This document shows, one piece after another, positions 17,801 to 27,321 of a DNA stretch of 64,000 nucleotides. A program made the position numbers and the translations under genes. The notes beneath the pieces were generated by a model. It was not told the DNA's origin. It ran no database searches and saw only the letters and a program-made list of their open reading frames with translations. The number at the start of each line of letters is the position of its first letter. Within the stretch, counting starts at the first letter, position 1. Origin of the DNA: Harryflintia acetispora (GTDB taxonomy: Bacteria > Bacillota > Clostridia > Oscillospirales > Ruminococcaceae). The stretch lies in the NCBI GenBank assembly GCA_004340125.1, contig SLUK01000006.1:110245-174244 (forward strand), given 5' to 3'.

Positions 17801-18280
17801 TTACTGGATGGATCTAAGCAGCCCGCCCTTGCGGATGATTTCGAGGATCGACTCGGGGAAGGGGACCGCGGTATATTTCTTGCCGGTCGTAAGGTTTTCT
17901 ATCTCTCCGGTGTCCAGGTTGACCGAGAGGGCGTCGCCCTTCTTGGTCTCGTCCACCAGCGCGGGGCATTCGAGGATGGGCAGCCCGATGTTGATCGAGT
18001 TGCGGTAGAAAATGCGCGCGAAGGAGCGCGCGATGACGCAGCTCACGCCGGCAGTCTTGATGGCCAGGGGCGCGTGCTCGCGGGAGGAGCCGCAGCCGAA
18101 ATTGTTCCCCGCCACGATGATGTCGCCGGGGCGCACCTTCTTGACGAAATCCTTGTCGATGTCCTCCATGCAGTGGGAGGCGAGCTCTTTGGGGTCGGTT
18201 GTGTTGAGGTAGCGCGCCGGGATGATCACGTCGGTATCGACGTTATTTTGAAAGCGGTGAACGGCACCTTTTAACAGCAT
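17801..18280 (-). CDS. leuD: 3-isopropylmalate dehydratase small subunit
   Basis: 159 residues, normal for the bacterial/archaeal short form. Signatures include NNVDTDVIIPARYL near residue 12 and GNNFGCGSSREHAP near 58, plus ARSFARIFYRNSINIG near 84. With LeuC it isomerises 2-isopropylmalate to 3-isopropylmalate in leucine synthesis. It lies 15 bp after leuC, and the pair is controlled by the T-box leader upstream. Confidence 0.96.
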   Translation of the reverse strand: MLLKGAVHRFQNNVDTDVIIPARYLNTTDPKELASHCMEDIDKDFVKKVRPGDIIVAGNNFGCGSSREHAPLAIKTAGVSCVIARSFARIFYRNSINIGLPILECPALVDETKKGDALSVNLDTGEIENLTTGKKYTAVPFPESILEIIRKGGLLRSIQ

Positions 18281-18295
18281 ATCTGGTTCCTCCTT

Positions 18296-19555
18296 TTACA
18301 GTTTGTCGGGGGTGGTGATGTAGCCCGCCACGGCGCTGGCCGCCGCGGTTTCGGGCGAGGCAAGGTAGACCTCGCTGGTGGTGTCGCCCATCCGCCCGAC
18401 GAAGTTGCGGTTGGTGGTGGCCACGCACCGCTCATGCGGGGCGAGGATCCCCATGTGCCCGCCCAGGCACGGCCCGCAGGTCGGGGTGGAGACGGCGCAG
18501 CCGGCGAGCATGAAGGTTTCGAGGTACCCTCTTCGCATGGCCTCGAGATAGATTTCCTGGGTGGCGGGGATGATGATCGCCCGCACGCCGTCGTGCACCT
18601 GGCGGCCCTCAAAAACCTTGGCGGCGGCCTCGAGGTCGCTGATCCGCCCGTTGGTGCAGGAGCCGATGACCACCTGCTGGATTTCGATTTTATCGAGCGC
18701 CGCGACCTCGCGCGCGTTCTCCGGCAGATGGGGCAGCGAGACGGTGGGCTTTAAAGTGCTCAGATCAATGTCATAGCTCTCCACGTAAGGCGCGTCCTCG
18801 TCGGCGGCAAATTCGATGTATTCGCCCGCGTTATGCTCGCGCATGTAGCGCCTGGTCTGCTCGTCCACCGGGAAGATGGCGTTCTTGGCGCCGGCCTCGA
18901 TCCCCATGTTGGCGATGGTGAACCTATCGTCCATCGAAAGGGAGGCGACCCCCTCGCCGCAAAATTCCATCGACTGGTAGAGCGCGCCGTCCACCCCGAT
19001 CATGCCGATGATATGTAGGATCACGTCCTTGCCCGAAACGTGGGGGGACAGCTTGCCGTGCAGCACGAAGCGCTGGGCGGCCGGGACCTTGAACCAGCAC
19101 TTGCCGCTCTTCATGCCCGCGCACATGTCGGTCGAGCCCACGCCGGTCGAGAAGGCGCCCAGCGCCCCATAGGTGCAGGTGTGGCTGTCCGCGCCGATGA
19201 TGACCTGCCCGGCCTTGACGATCCCCTGCTCGGGCAGCAGCGCGTGCTCGATCCCCATCTTGCCCACGTCGTAGAAGTGGGTGATGTCGTATTTGCTTGC
19301 AAACTGGCGGCAGCGCGCCGACTGCTTGGCGGCCTTGATGTCCTTGTTGGGGGTGAAGTGGTCGCACACGATGCAGATTTTGTCCTTGTCGTAGACGCTC
19401 TCGAAGCCGTACTTCTCGAACTCGTCGATGGCGACGGGGGTGGTGATGTCGTTGCCGAGCACCACGTCGCAGGGGATGCTGATCAGCTCGCCCGCCTTCA
19501 CCTCGTCCTTTTTGGCGGCGTGCGCCAGAATTTTCTGGGTCATGGTCATGGCCAT
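18296..19555 (-). CDS. leuC: 3-isopropylmalate dehydratase large subunit
   Basis: 419 residues. The aconitase-type iron-sulfur ligands appear in VVIGSCTNGR near residue 298 and TPTCGPCLGG near 358; IIGADSHTCTYGALGAF near 120 is the substrate-site loop. The start MAMTMTQKIL follows AGGAGGAAT closely. It forms the catalytic core with LeuD. Expression is set by the leader at 19598-19876. Confidence 0.96.
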   Translation of the reverse strand: MAMTMTQKILAHAAKKDEVKAGELISIPCDVVLGNDITTPVAIDEFEKYGFESVYDKDKICIVCDHFTPNKDIKAAKQSARCRQFASKYDITHFYDVGKMGIEHALLPEQGIVKAGQVIIGADSHTCTYGALGAFSTGVGSTDMCAGMKSGKCWFKVPAAQRFVLHGKLSPHVSGKDVILHIIGMIGVDGALYQSMEFCGEGVASLSMDDRFTIANMGIEAGAKNAIFPVDEQTRRYMREHNAGEYIEFAADEDAPYVESYDIDLSTLKPTVSLPHLPENAREVAALDKIEIQQVVIGSCTNGRISDLEAAAKVFEGRQVHDGVRAIIIPATQEIYLEAMRRGYLETFMLAGCAVSTPTCGPCLGGHMGILAPHERCVATTNRNFVGRMGDTTSEVYLASPETAAASAVAGYITTPDKL

Positions 19556-19597
19556 ATGGGAATTCCTCCTATCGGTTAATATACTGTTTCTACAACA

Positions 19598-19876
19598 AAA
19601 AAGCCCTTCGCCTCTAAACCTTAGAGACGAAAGACTGCTGTCTTACGCGGTACCACTCTAATTCATACCCTCCAAACAGGGGGCATGCATCTCGGACGGA
19701 TACAACCATATCCTCCCGCTGTAACGGGCGGGTCACGTCCCTTCCTACTCCTGACGTTTGAGAAGGGCTACTGAGAGGGGAGTTCGCACTCCTGCCGCAG
19801 CTGCCTTGCACCAACCGGCAGCTCTCTGCGTACGGGGAAGGGGTCCTACTGGTCCTCGTGAGCGTATTTTCATATT
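19598..19876 (-). promoter_or_regulatory. T-box leader of leuCD
   Basis: On the minus strand the conserved T-box AGAGTGGTACCGCG lies at 19659-19646, and an intrinsic terminator (CTTTCGTCTCTAA paired with TTAGAGGCGAAGGG, then TTTTTT) at 19637-19598. About 220 nt upstream contain the stem I region. Uncharged leucine tRNA is expected to favour antitermination. The specifier codon could not be assigned confidently. Confidence 0.9.
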
Positions 19877-19882
19877 GAATTC

Positions 19883-19911
19883 ATGATAAACTTTTGCTTT
19901 CCGTTTGTCAA
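19883..19911 (-). promoter_or_regulatory. leuCD promoter
   Basis: TTGACA (19911-19906), a 17-bp spacer and TATCAT (19888-19883) lie just upstream of the T-box leader. The -35 is only 30 bp from the outer site of cassette B. Confidence 0.75.
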
Positions 19912-19940
19912 GATGCTTTTCCGCCGGAAAAAATAAAAAT

Positions 19941-20127
19941 GACCGTCAGTAAGGATATCAGGCGGTCAAGCGTAGGCCGAAAGCTCGACTGTAAAAAGAA
20001 CATTCGGCCGTCTCTTGCTTTCTTTTTTCTAATTATACCCTGTTTTGGTACGGATTTCAAGGGAAGAGGGCAGCTTTTCATCCCGTCCCCCGGCGGGGCC
20101 GGCCGCCTGATATCCTTGCTAGCGGTC
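19941..20127. repeat. Switch cassette B: 27-bp inverted sites enclosing an outward promoter
   Basis: The outer site is 19941-19967 and the inner site 20101-20127, with 133 bp between and 23 of 27 positions matching when one is inverted. The shared 7-bp centre is AAGGATA. On the minus strand the outer site is followed by ATTTTTATTTTTT, a terminator tail. The inner site ends 20 bp before the gene. Inside is an extra hairpin (GGCCGAA/TTCGGCC, 19975-20009) not present in the other cassettes. In this orientation the promoter points toward leuCD. Confidence 0.82.
20032..20060 (-). promoter_or_regulatory. Outward (OFF-oriented) promoter of cassette B
   Basis: TTGAAA (20060-20055), a 17-bp spacer and TATAAT (20037-20032) on the minus strand, pointing away from the gene at 20148. 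Leakage through the outer site would enter the leuCD promoter region. Confidence 0.8.
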
Positions 20128-20147
20128 TTATTGCTTAAGGGGGACGC

Positions 20148-21383
20148 ATGATGAAAAAGCTGATGGGAACCGTCGTTGCAGTGCTGGGCGCGCTGCTCGT
20201 CCTTGTGCCGTCCGGCGCCGCGGGAGACGGTGTGACGGTGACGGTGCAGGACGGCTATTCCTGCGATTACGGGGTAAACATCCCCTTTACCCGCACCGGG
20301 AGGAGTGACAGCTACACCTTTGAAATTTATGCGGGGGAAACGGCGGCGGGCGCCCCCGAGGTGCGCGCCGAGGTGGAGGTGCACGCCGATTCCCCGGTGA
20401 CGGTTTTTCTGCCGCTGCGCTACGATGTTACCGGGCCAAGCACGCACACCCTGAAAGTGACGGCCCACGTCCTGCCGGGGCGGGAGGGGCTGGAGCGGGA
20501 GGGGGTGAAGACCATCTCCTTCGTCACCGCCTCCACGCCGACCTGCGGCTGTGCGGCGGGGACTGCGGGCGCGTTTTACATGGGTACGGGCGCGGCGGCC
20601 GACCCGTATTGGATCTCCTCGCCGCAGCAGTTCGACCATGTGCGCCTACATCTGGGGAAGAGCTGCCAGCAGGTCAACGACATCAGTCTGGCGGTATTTG
20701 ATAATTTTTCGCCCATACCCAGTTTCACCGGAAGCTACGACGGCGGAGGGTACGTGATTTCCGAGGCTAATATTACAGCGAATGCAGCCAGCTTGTTTGG
20801 CAATCCGGTCAACGCCCAAATTGAAAATTTGGGCGTTCGGGATTCGGTATTTCATGGGCAGAGACTGGCGGCGGCGATGGGGACGTTTTATGGGAAAGTT
20901 GTGGTCAGAAATTGTTTTGTTGAAGATTGCACTTTTATTGCCGAGTCGACTCCCTATTCCTATACCGGAAGCATTTCCGCCGGAGATGACAATACAAGTG
21001 ACAACAAATTGAATCGTATTGAAAACTGCTATGCCGCGGGGCTCACGATCCGAGGTGCCTATGTGGGAGGAATATCTTCCGAAGGGAACGGAGGAACAAA
21101 GTCGATCGGCTGTTACACCCTGATCGATTCACTGTCCTCCACGCTTAAGGGCGGGGCGATTACCGGCTATGACATCAACGCTTCCGCCTGCGCCTGGGAG
21201 TACCCCAACTCCGCCGGGGTCCAGTATGCCTGTGGGGACAAAAACAACAACGGCTGTTTTGCCCTTACCGGCGCCGAATTCGCCGACCAGAGCAAGTTTA
21301 CTTCCCAGGGCTGGGACTTTGACACGGTCTGGCGGATGGACGGCTCTTTGGGCCGGCCGGTGCTGCGGGTGTTCGACCACTAA
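20148..21383 (+). CDS. Secreted GLUG-like beta-helix protein, switch locus B
   Basis: 411 residues (or 410 from the second ATG), with AAGGGGGAC just upstream. The signal peptide is about residues 1-25. The N-domain has DGYSCDYGVNIPFTR and the strand pattern TVFLPLRYDVTGPSTHTLKV shared with loci C and D. A Cys-Gly-Cys linker and YWISSPQQFDHVRLHLGKS (about 155) lead into GLUG-like repeats (FTGSYDGGGYVISEANI, SLFGNPVNAQIENLGVRDS, IENCYAAGLTIRGAYVGGIS). The end PVLRVFDH is shared with the family. The GC content of the repeat region (about 20700-21100) is visibly lower than that of its N-domain, possibly reflecting domain exchange. No anchor motif is seen. Confidence 0.82.
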   Translation: MMKKLMGTVVAVLGALLVLVPSGAAGDGVTVTVQDGYSCDYGVNIPFTRTGRSDSYTFEIYAGETAAGAPEVRAEVEVHADSPVTVFLPLRYDVTGPSTHTLKVTAHVLPGREGLEREGVKTISFVTASTPTCGCAAGTAGAFYMGTGAAADPYWISSPQQFDHVRLHLGKSCQQVNDISLAVFDNFSPIPSFTGSYDGGGYVISEANITANAASLFGNPVNAQIENLGVRDSVFHGQRLAAAMGTFYGKVVVRNCFVEDCTFIAESTPYSYTGSISAGDDNTSDNKLNRIENCYAAGLTIRGAYVGGISSEGNGGTKSIGCYTLIDSLSSTLKGGAITGYDINASACAWEYPNSAGVQYACGDKNNNGCFALTGAEFADQSKFTSQGWDFDTVWRMDGSLGRPVLRVFDH

Positions 21384-21419
21384 AAAGCGGTCCCCGGCAT
21401 GTGCCGGGGGCCGCTTTTT
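21383..21419 (+). terminator. Intrinsic terminator after locus B
   Basis: Arms AAAAAGCGG-CCCCGGCA and their complement form a long stem ending in TTTTTA. It also faces the convergent degV gene. Confidence 0.88.
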
Positions 21420-21429
21420 ATGCCATATG

Positions 21430-22299
21430 CTAGCGCTTCTCCCCAAAGAAGAAGAGCGCGACCGTTCCCGGTCCCGAATGGGCCCCGATGGTGGGCCCGA
21501 CGTAGTTGATGATGAAGTTTTCGATCCCGAGGCGGCGCCCCACCTCGTCGGCGACGTACTGCGCGTCCTCCTGGCAGTCGCCGTGGCTGATGAAGACGAT
21601 GTCGTTTTGCCTCCCCGCCGCGAGCTCCTCCATGTAGTCCACCAGCTTTTGCAGCGACTGGCGCCGGCCGCGCACCTTGGTCAGCGGGATGAGGTGCCCC
21701 TCGTCGTCCACATGCAGCACCGGCTTGATCCCCAGCATGGTGCCGAAGAAGGCGGCCGTCTTGGAGACCCGCCCGCCCCGGTAGAGGAAGTTCAGATCGT
21801 CCACCGTGAAATAGTGGCAGAGATGCAGCCGGTTTTCATAGAGCCAGTCCCTGACCTCGTCGAGGGTCTTGCCCTCGCTTTTGAGCTTTAACGCCCGGTA
21901 GACGAGCAGCCCCTCGCCAAGGGAGGCACACAGGGAGTCCACCACCTCGATTTTGCGCTCGGGGTACTGCTCGCGCAGCTCCTGGGCGGCCACCTCGGTG
22001 CTCCCGCAGGTACCCGAAAGCCCGGAGGAAAACGCGATGTGCAGCACGTCGTAGCCCTGCTGCAAAAAGGGCTCGATCACCGCGCGCGCCCCTTCGGGGG
22101 AAACCTGGTGGGTTTTCGTCATCTTCCCCTCGCGCATGAGGGCGTAAAAGTCCTTCGGGTCCAGCTTCTTTTGGTCCCCATCGTAGTCCTCCCCGTCGAT
22201 GGAATACCCCAGATGAGCGATCGGAAGCCCGTTTTTCTCAATGAATTCCTGCGGCAGGTCCGCGGTATTGTTGCAGGTAATGACATATTTGCCAGCCAT
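21430..22299 (-). CDS. DegV family fatty-acid-binding protein
   Basis: 289 residues from the ATG at 22299 (GAGGTG upstream); longer in-frame starts lack a ribosome site. DegV signatures are ITCNNTADLPQEF at the N-terminus, SSGLSGTCGSTEVAA near 90 and YFTVDDLNFLYRGGRVSKTAAFFG near 160. The family binds fatty acids in a cleft between two domains, and FakB members deliver them to the kinase FakA; no FakA gene is nearby, so that role is only possible here. Stand-alone gene. Confidence 0.9.
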   Translation of the reverse strand: MAGKYVITCNNTADLPQEFIEKNGLPIAHLGYSIDGEDYDGDQKKLDPKDFYALMREGKMTKTHQVSPEGARAVIEPFLQQGYDVLHIAFSSGLSGTCGSTEVAAQELREQYPERKIEVVDSLCASLGEGLLVYRALKLKSEGKTLDEVRDWLYENRLHLCHYFTVDDLNFLYRGGRVSKTAAFFGTMLGIKPVLHVDDEGHLIPLTKVRGRRQSLQKLVDYMEELAAGRQNDIVFISHGDCQEDAQYVADEVGRRLGIENFIINYVGPTIGAHSGPGTVALFFFGEKR

Positions 22300-22393
22300 T
22301 GCTCGCACCTCACCCTCAAAATTCGGCGCAGCGCGCCGGCCCAATGGTGTCATTATATACCATCCCGGCCTGTTTCGCAAGCAAAAGCGGGAA

Positions 22394-23995
22394 TCAGGAC
22401 AGCTTCCCGAGGCGCTGGATTCCGTTGGCGACCTGCCGGAAGACCGGGGCGGCCACCGCCCCGCCCGAATTGCCACCCTCGTTGAGCACCACGATGGCGT
22501 ACTTGGGGTCCTTGGCCGGATAGAAGCCGGAAAACCAGGCGTGGACGATCTCGCTGCCGTTTTCCAGGAATATCCCGGTCTGGGCCGAGGCGGTCTTCCC
22601 GCCCGCCGAGCCGATGTCGGGCTTGGCGTTCTGGCCGCTGCCCTCCTCCACGGTGGCGACCATCATCCGCTGCAAAATCTGTGCCGTGTTCTGCGAGATC
22701 ACCCGCACCGGGGCGGCGGCGGGGTTTTCCTGGGAAAGGGTCTCGCCGTCCGCGGTCGCCCCCGCCACGAGATGGGGCGACACGGCGCTGCCGCCGTTGG
22801 CGATACAGCAAATCAGCTGGGCGATCTGCACCGGGGAGGCGGTCAAGGCCCCCTGCCCAAACGAGAAGTTGGCAAGCTCGGCATGGTTTTGCAGCGCCTC
22901 GACGCTCGGAAGGGTGCCGGCGGAGGTGCTCAGCTGCGGGGCGAGGCGGATGGAGCGGCTAAAGCCCACCGCCCGGCACAGCTCCAGGTAACGCGCCGGA
23001 TCGAGCTTCTGTCCGAGATTGATGAAATAGGGGTTGCAGGACTGCTCGATTGCCCGCTGCATGGTGAGCCAGCTGTGGCCGGTCAGCTTGTGGCAGTTGA
23101 AGCGCACCGAGTCGATTTCAATGTAGCCCTTGCACTCGTATCCCAGGTTCTCGCTGATCCCGCTGTCCAGCGCGCAGGCGGCGGTGAGGAGCTTGAAGGT
23201 GGAGCCGACGTTGTAGGCGGAGAAGGCCCGGTTGACAAAGGGGGAGCCGGGCGCGTCCATCGAGGCCGAAACGTCGCCGGGGTCGAAGGCGGGGAAGCTG
23301 GCGCTGGCCACGATGTCCCCGGTGTGGATATCCATCACCACCACCGCGCCCTTCTCGATGTAATAGCCGGCGGCTTCCTCAACAAGCTGCTGGATTTCCT
23401 TATCCAGGGTGAGCACCACCCCCTCGCCCGAGTAGTTCCGGCTAATGGTAGGGGCCACCCCGGCGAGCGGAGATTTGCGCGCGTCCACCGCGTAGCTGAT
23501 CGACACTTTGCTGCCGCAGGAGGACAAGATTTCGTCGTAGGAGCGCTCGATCCCGTAGGCGCCCTTGCCGTCCCGCAGATGGCCGATGATGTGGGCGGCA
23601 AGCTGGGGGGAGGAGTAGCGCTCGCTCGATTTAAAGACGTCCACCCCATAGGCGTAGATGTCGGGGGAGTCCACCTCGATTAAAAAGGGGCGGTTGTCCG
23701 AGAAGCTCTCTATCATCTGCTCCCGCCGCTGTCCGCTGAGCTCCTGGGAGAGCGCCGCCAGGGACTGGCGGCAGGGCATTACGGCGGCGATATACCGCTC
23801 CCGGTTGCCGGTCAGCGGCTGCAGGTTGCGGTCGTAGATGGTGCCCCGTTCGCTGACTACATCCAGCGTGTAGCTGCTTTGGGTTTTGGCGGCGGTGCTC
23901 AGGCTGTCCCCGGCGGTGAGGTAGTAAAGGCGGAAAAAGAGGGTCGCGGCCACAGCGACCATCAGGCAGAACAGCACGGTCATGCGCTTATACAT
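22394..23995 (-). CDS. Class B penicillin-binding protein (transpeptidase)
   Basis: 533 residues from the ATG at 23995. A single N-terminal span (VLFCLMVAVAATLFFRLYYL) is followed by a dimerisation domain (ERGTIYDRNLQPL near 50) and a transpeptidase domain. Catalytic motifs are STFK in YNVGSTFKLLT near 278, SCN in IEQSCNPYF near 330, and KTA-SAQTG near 480, where KTG is usual. It crosslinks peptidoglycan outside the membrane. There is no PASTA domain and no cell-division operon around it, so a PBP2 or SpoVD-like role cannot be decided. Confidence 0.9.
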   Translation of the reverse strand: MYKRMTVLFCLMVAVAATLFFRLYYLTAGDSLSTAAKTQSSYTLDVVSERGTIYDRNLQPLTGNRERYIAAVMPCRQSLAALSQELSGQRREQMIESFSDNRPFLIEVDSPDIYAYGVDVFKSSERYSSPQLAAHIIGHLRDGKGAYGIERSYDEILSSCGSKVSISYAVDARKSPLAGVAPTISRNYSGEGVVLTLDKEIQQLVEEAAGYYIEKGAVVVMDIHTGDIVASASFPAFDPGDVSASMDAPGSPFVNRAFSAYNVGSTFKLLTAACALDSGISENLGYECKGYIEIDSVRFNCHKLTGHSWLTMQRAIEQSCNPYFINLGQKLDPARYLELCRAVGFSRSIRLAPQLSTSAGTLPSVEALQNHAELANFSFGQGALTASPVQIAQLICCIANGGSAVSPHLVAGATADGETLSQENPAAAPVRVISQNTAQILQRMMVATVEEGSGQNAKPDIGSAGGKTASAQTGIFLENGSEIVHAWFSGFYPAKDPKYAIVVLNEGGNSGGAVAAPVFRQVANGIQRLGKLS

Positions 23996-24214
23996 GGGAA
24001 AAGCCCCCTCAGATATTCTTGATTCAAGGGTATTATTGGGCGGCGGCAAAGCGGCTATGCGGGCGGGTGCGGCCCGGATTTTAGGGGATTGTGAAATTTA
24101 TGATGATTTTTCGCTTATTTTCTGCTATAATGATTTTACTCGTTAAAGCGCGGGACGAAAATCTGGACAGCCGCCCCCGCAAAGACAGAATCGAGAACCG
24201 CTGGAGGGTCCGCC

Positions 24215-25519
24215 ATGATTTTTGAAAAAGAATTTGAAACCATGCGGCGCGCCGACATTGAGGCGCTGCAGCTGGAAAGGCTTCGGCACATCGCGCAGTA
24301 CTGCTACGAGCGCATTGAGATGTACCACAAGAAGTTTGACGGCGCCGGCTTTGATCCGGCAAGGATCAAGACGCTGAGCGACCTGCAATATATGCCCTTC
24401 ACCACCAAGGAGGACATCCGCGATACATATCCCTTCGGCATGTTCGCCGTGCCGATGAAGGAGGTCGTGCGCATCCACGCCTCCTCCGGCACCACCGGCA
24501 AGCCCACCGTCGTGGGCTACACCCGGAGCGACCTGGACGTGTGGGCGCGGCTGGTGGCGCGGCTGTGCGCCGCGGTGGGGGTCACCGACGAGGACATCGC
24601 CCAGATTTCCTTCGGCTACGGGCTCTTTACCGGCGCGCTGGGACTGCACTATGGGCTGGAGCGCCTCGGTGCGGCGGTGGTCCCCGCCTCGAGTGGGAAC
24701 ACCGAAAAGCAGCTCATGCTGATGAAGGACTTCGGAGCGACCACCGTCATCTCCACCCCTTCCTACGCGATGTACATGGCCGAGACGGCAAAGGATCTCG
24801 GATACGACGTCAAGAACGACTTCAAACTCAAAATCGGCCTGTTCGGCTCGGAGGGCTGCTCGATCGAGCTGCGCGAAAAGATCGAGGAGGCCTGGGGGCT
24901 CTTCGCCACCGACAACTACGGCATGAGCGAGCTGATGGGGCCGGGCGTCTCGGGGGAGTGCTACCGCCGCGAGGGCATGCACGTCGCCGAGGACCACTTC
25001 ATCCCCGAGATCATCGACTCCCACTCCGGGCAGGTGCTGAAAGCGGGGGAGACCGGGGAGCTGGTTATCACCACCCTGACCAAGGAGTGCTTCCCGGTGC
25101 TACGCTACCGCACCAAGGACATCAGCCGCCTCAATTACGAGCCCTGCGAGTGCGGGCGCACCAACGTGCGCATGGACAAGATCATGGGCCGCGCGGACGA
25201 TATGCTCAAGATCCGCGGGGTCAACGTCTTCCCCGGCCAGATTGAGTCGGTGCTCTTCACGGTTAAGGAGATCGGCCCGCATTACCAGCTGATCGTCACC
25301 CGCGAGGGGTTTGTGGACAAGCTGGAGGTCAAAGTCGAGCTGCTCGACGGCTCGCTGCTCGAGAGCTACAGCGAGCTCGAGCGGCTGCACGGCGCGATCA
25401 AGCACAAGCTGCACACCGTGCTCGGGATCGACGCCAAGGTTTCCTTGGCCGAGCCCAAGTCGATCGAGCGCTTCGCGGGCAAGGCCAAACGGATCGTCGA
25501 CCTGCGCGATACGCACTGA
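24215..25519 (+). CDS. paaK: Phenylacetate (arylacetate) CoA ligase
   Basis: 434 residues, the normal PaaK length. The AMP-binding P-loop is SSGTTGKPTVVGYTR near residue 92; ISFGYGLFTGALGLHYG near 130, YGMSELMGPGVSGEC near 240 and the C-terminal KIRGVNVFPGQIESVL near 330 are family features. It adenylates phenylacetate-type acids and transfers them to CoA, or runs in reverse to make ATP. It leads an operon with iorA, iorB and an ACT-domain gene, so it probably pairs with oxidative decarboxylation of aromatic 2-oxo acids. CTGGAGGGT precedes the ATG. Confidence 0.93.
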   Translation: MIFEKEFETMRRADIEALQLERLRHIAQYCYERIEMYHKKFDGAGFDPARIKTLSDLQYMPFTTKEDIRDTYPFGMFAVPMKEVVRIHASSGTTGKPTVVGYTRSDLDVWARLVARLCAAVGVTDEDIAQISFGYGLFTGALGLHYGLERLGAAVVPASSGNTEKQLMLMKDFGATTVISTPSYAMYMAETAKDLGYDVKNDFKLKIGLFGSEGCSIELREKIEEAWGLFATDNYGMSELMGPGVSGECYRREGMHVAEDHFIPEIIDSHSGQVLKAGETGELVITTLTKECFPVLRYRTKDISRLNYEPCECGRTNVRMDKIMGRADDMLKIRGVNVFPGQIESVLFTVKEIGPHYQLIVTREGFVDKLEVKVELLDGSLLESYSELERLHGAIKHKLHTVLGIDAKVSLAEPKSIERFAGKAKRIVDLRDTH

Positions 25520-25563
25520 GAGATGTACTTGAATTGTGAAATAGACTTGGAGGGAAATTTCCA

Positions 25564-27300
25564 TTGAAACAGCTCATGCTTGGCAACAAAGCGGTTGCCA
25601 GAGGACTTTACGAAGCCGGGTGCACCATCGCTTCCAGCTATCCCGGCACCCCCAGCACCGAGATCACCGAGGAGGTCGCCAAATTCGAGGAGATTTACGC
25701 CGAGTGGGCGCCCAATGAGAAGGTAGCTATGGAGGCTGCCATCGGCGCGTCGATCGGCGGGGCGCGTTCCTTCTGCGCGATGAAGCATGTGGGCCTCAAC
25801 GTCGCGGCCGACCCGCTCTTCACCGCCTCCTATACCGGGGTGAACGGCGGCATGCTCATCGCCGTGGCGGACGACCCGGGCATGCACTCCTCTCAAAACG
25901 AGCAGGACTCCCGGCACTACGCCGAGGCGGCCAAGCTCATGATGCTCGAGCCCTCCGATTCGGCGGAGTGCCTGCAGTTCACCAAGGACGCCTTCGAGCT
26001 TTCCGAGCGGTTCGATCTGCCGGTGCTGCTGCGCCTTTCGACGCGCATCTCCCATTCCCAGAGCATTGTGGACACCGGCGAGCGGCAGGATGTGCCGTTG
26101 CGCGAATACAAGAAGAACCCCCAGAAATACGTGATGATGCCCGGCAACGCCAAGGGCCGCCACGTCGCGGTCGAGGAGCGCCAACGGGCGATCAAGGCAT
26201 ATGCGGAGAACTGCCCCTACAACCGGGTGGAGATGGGCGACAGAAAGCTCGGGATCATCACCGGCGGCGTCGCCTACCAGTACGCCAAGGAGGCCTTCCC
26301 GCAGGCGAGCTTTTTAAAGCTCGGCATCTCCTACCCGCTGCCCGAGCAGTTGCTGCGCGACTTTGCCGCCGAGGTCGAAACCCTCTATGTGGTGGAGGAG
26401 CTCGACCCCTTCATCGAGAACCACTGCCGCGCGCTGGGGCTCGAGGTGAAGGGCAAGGAGGAATTCACCCTCCTCTACGAGTATTCCCAGACCTATCTGC
26501 GCGAAAGAATCGCCGGGGAGAAGCCGGAATACCTGACGCTCGACGAGAATATCCCGGTGCGCCCGCCGGTCATGTGCCCGGGCTGCCCGCACCGCGGCCT
26601 CTTTTACACCTTACATAAGCTGGGGGTCACCGTCTTCGGCGACATCGGCTGCTACACCCTGGGCGCCGCGCCGCCGCTGCAGGCGATGGACACCACCGTC
26701 TGTATGGGCGCCTCGATCAGCGGGCTGCACGGCTTCAACAAGGCCAGGGGCAGTGAGAGCGCCAAAAATTCGGTGGCGGTCATCGGCGACTCGACCTTCA
26801 TGCATTCGGGGGTCACGGGGCTGATCAACATCACCTACAACAAGGGGATTTCCACCGTCATCGTGCTGGACAACTCGATCACCGGCATGACCGGGCACCA
26901 GCAGAACCCCACCACCGGGCTGACGCTCAAAAATGAGCCGACCTATATGGTGAGCATCGAAAAGATGTGCGAGGGCGCGGGGGTGCGCCGTATTCGGGTG
27001 GTGGACCCCAACGAGCTTTATGAGCTCAAGAAGATCATTACCGAGGAGCTGGCCGCCGACGAGCCGTCGGTCATCATCACCCGCCGGCCCTGCGTGCTGC
27101 TCAAAAAGGTCAAGAAGAACCCGCCCTTCCATGTGGACCGCGCGCGCTGCGTCTCCTGTAAGATGTGCCTCGGGATCGGGTGTCCCGCCATCAGCATGAA
27201 GGAGGGCAAGGCGCAGATCGACGCCACCCTCTGCGTGGGGTGCGACCTCTGCCAGAGGCTCTGTAAGCCCGGCGCGATCAAGAAGCACGACGAGGACTAA
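25564..27300 (+). CDS. iorA: Indolepyruvate ferredoxin oxidoreductase, alpha subunit
   Basis: 578 residues from a TTG start at 25564, chosen because GGAGGGAAA lies nine bases upstream. The N-terminal pyruvate-oxidoreductase domain shows SSYPGTPSTEITEEVAKF near residue 20. The thiamine-diphosphate domain shows GDIGCYTLGAAPPL near 360. Two C-terminal 4Fe-4S clusters are formed by CVSCKMCLGIGCP and CVGCDLCQRLCKP. With IorB it converts aryl pyruvates and CoA to aryl-acetyl-CoA, reducing ferredoxin. Confidence 0.95.
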   Translation: MKQLMLGNKAVARGLYEAGCTIASSYPGTPSTEITEEVAKFEEIYAEWAPNEKVAMEAAIGASIGGARSFCAMKHVGLNVAADPLFTASYTGVNGGMLIAVADDPGMHSSQNEQDSRHYAEAAKLMMLEPSDSAECLQFTKDAFELSERFDLPVLLRLSTRISHSQSIVDTGERQDVPLREYKKNPQKYVMMPGNAKGRHVAVEERQRAIKAYAENCPYNRVEMGDRKLGIITGGVAYQYAKEAFPQASFLKLGISYPLPEQLLRDFAAEVETLYVVEELDPFIENHCRALGLEVKGKEEFTLLYEYSQTYLRERIAGEKPEYLTLDENIPVRPPVMCPGCPHRGLFYTLHKLGVTVFGDIGCYTLGAAPPLQAMDTTVCMGASISGLHGFNKARGSESAKNSVAVIGDSTFMHSGVTGLINITYNKGISTVIVLDNSITGMTGHQQNPTTGLTLKNEPTYMVSIEKMCEGAGVRRIRVVDPNELYELKKIITEELAADEPSVIITRRPCVLLKKVKKNPPFHVDRARCVSCKMCLGIGCPAISMKEGKAQIDATLCVGCDLCQRLCKPGAIKKHDED

Positions 27301-27321
27301 TGCGAAGAGGGGAATAACGAT

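Noticed and set aside
19780..19782. CTC as the leucine specifier codon of the leuCD T-box
   Set aside because: It falls in a GTGCGAAC hairpin that also occurs in the serS leader, so it is probably a structural stem I element and not the specifier.
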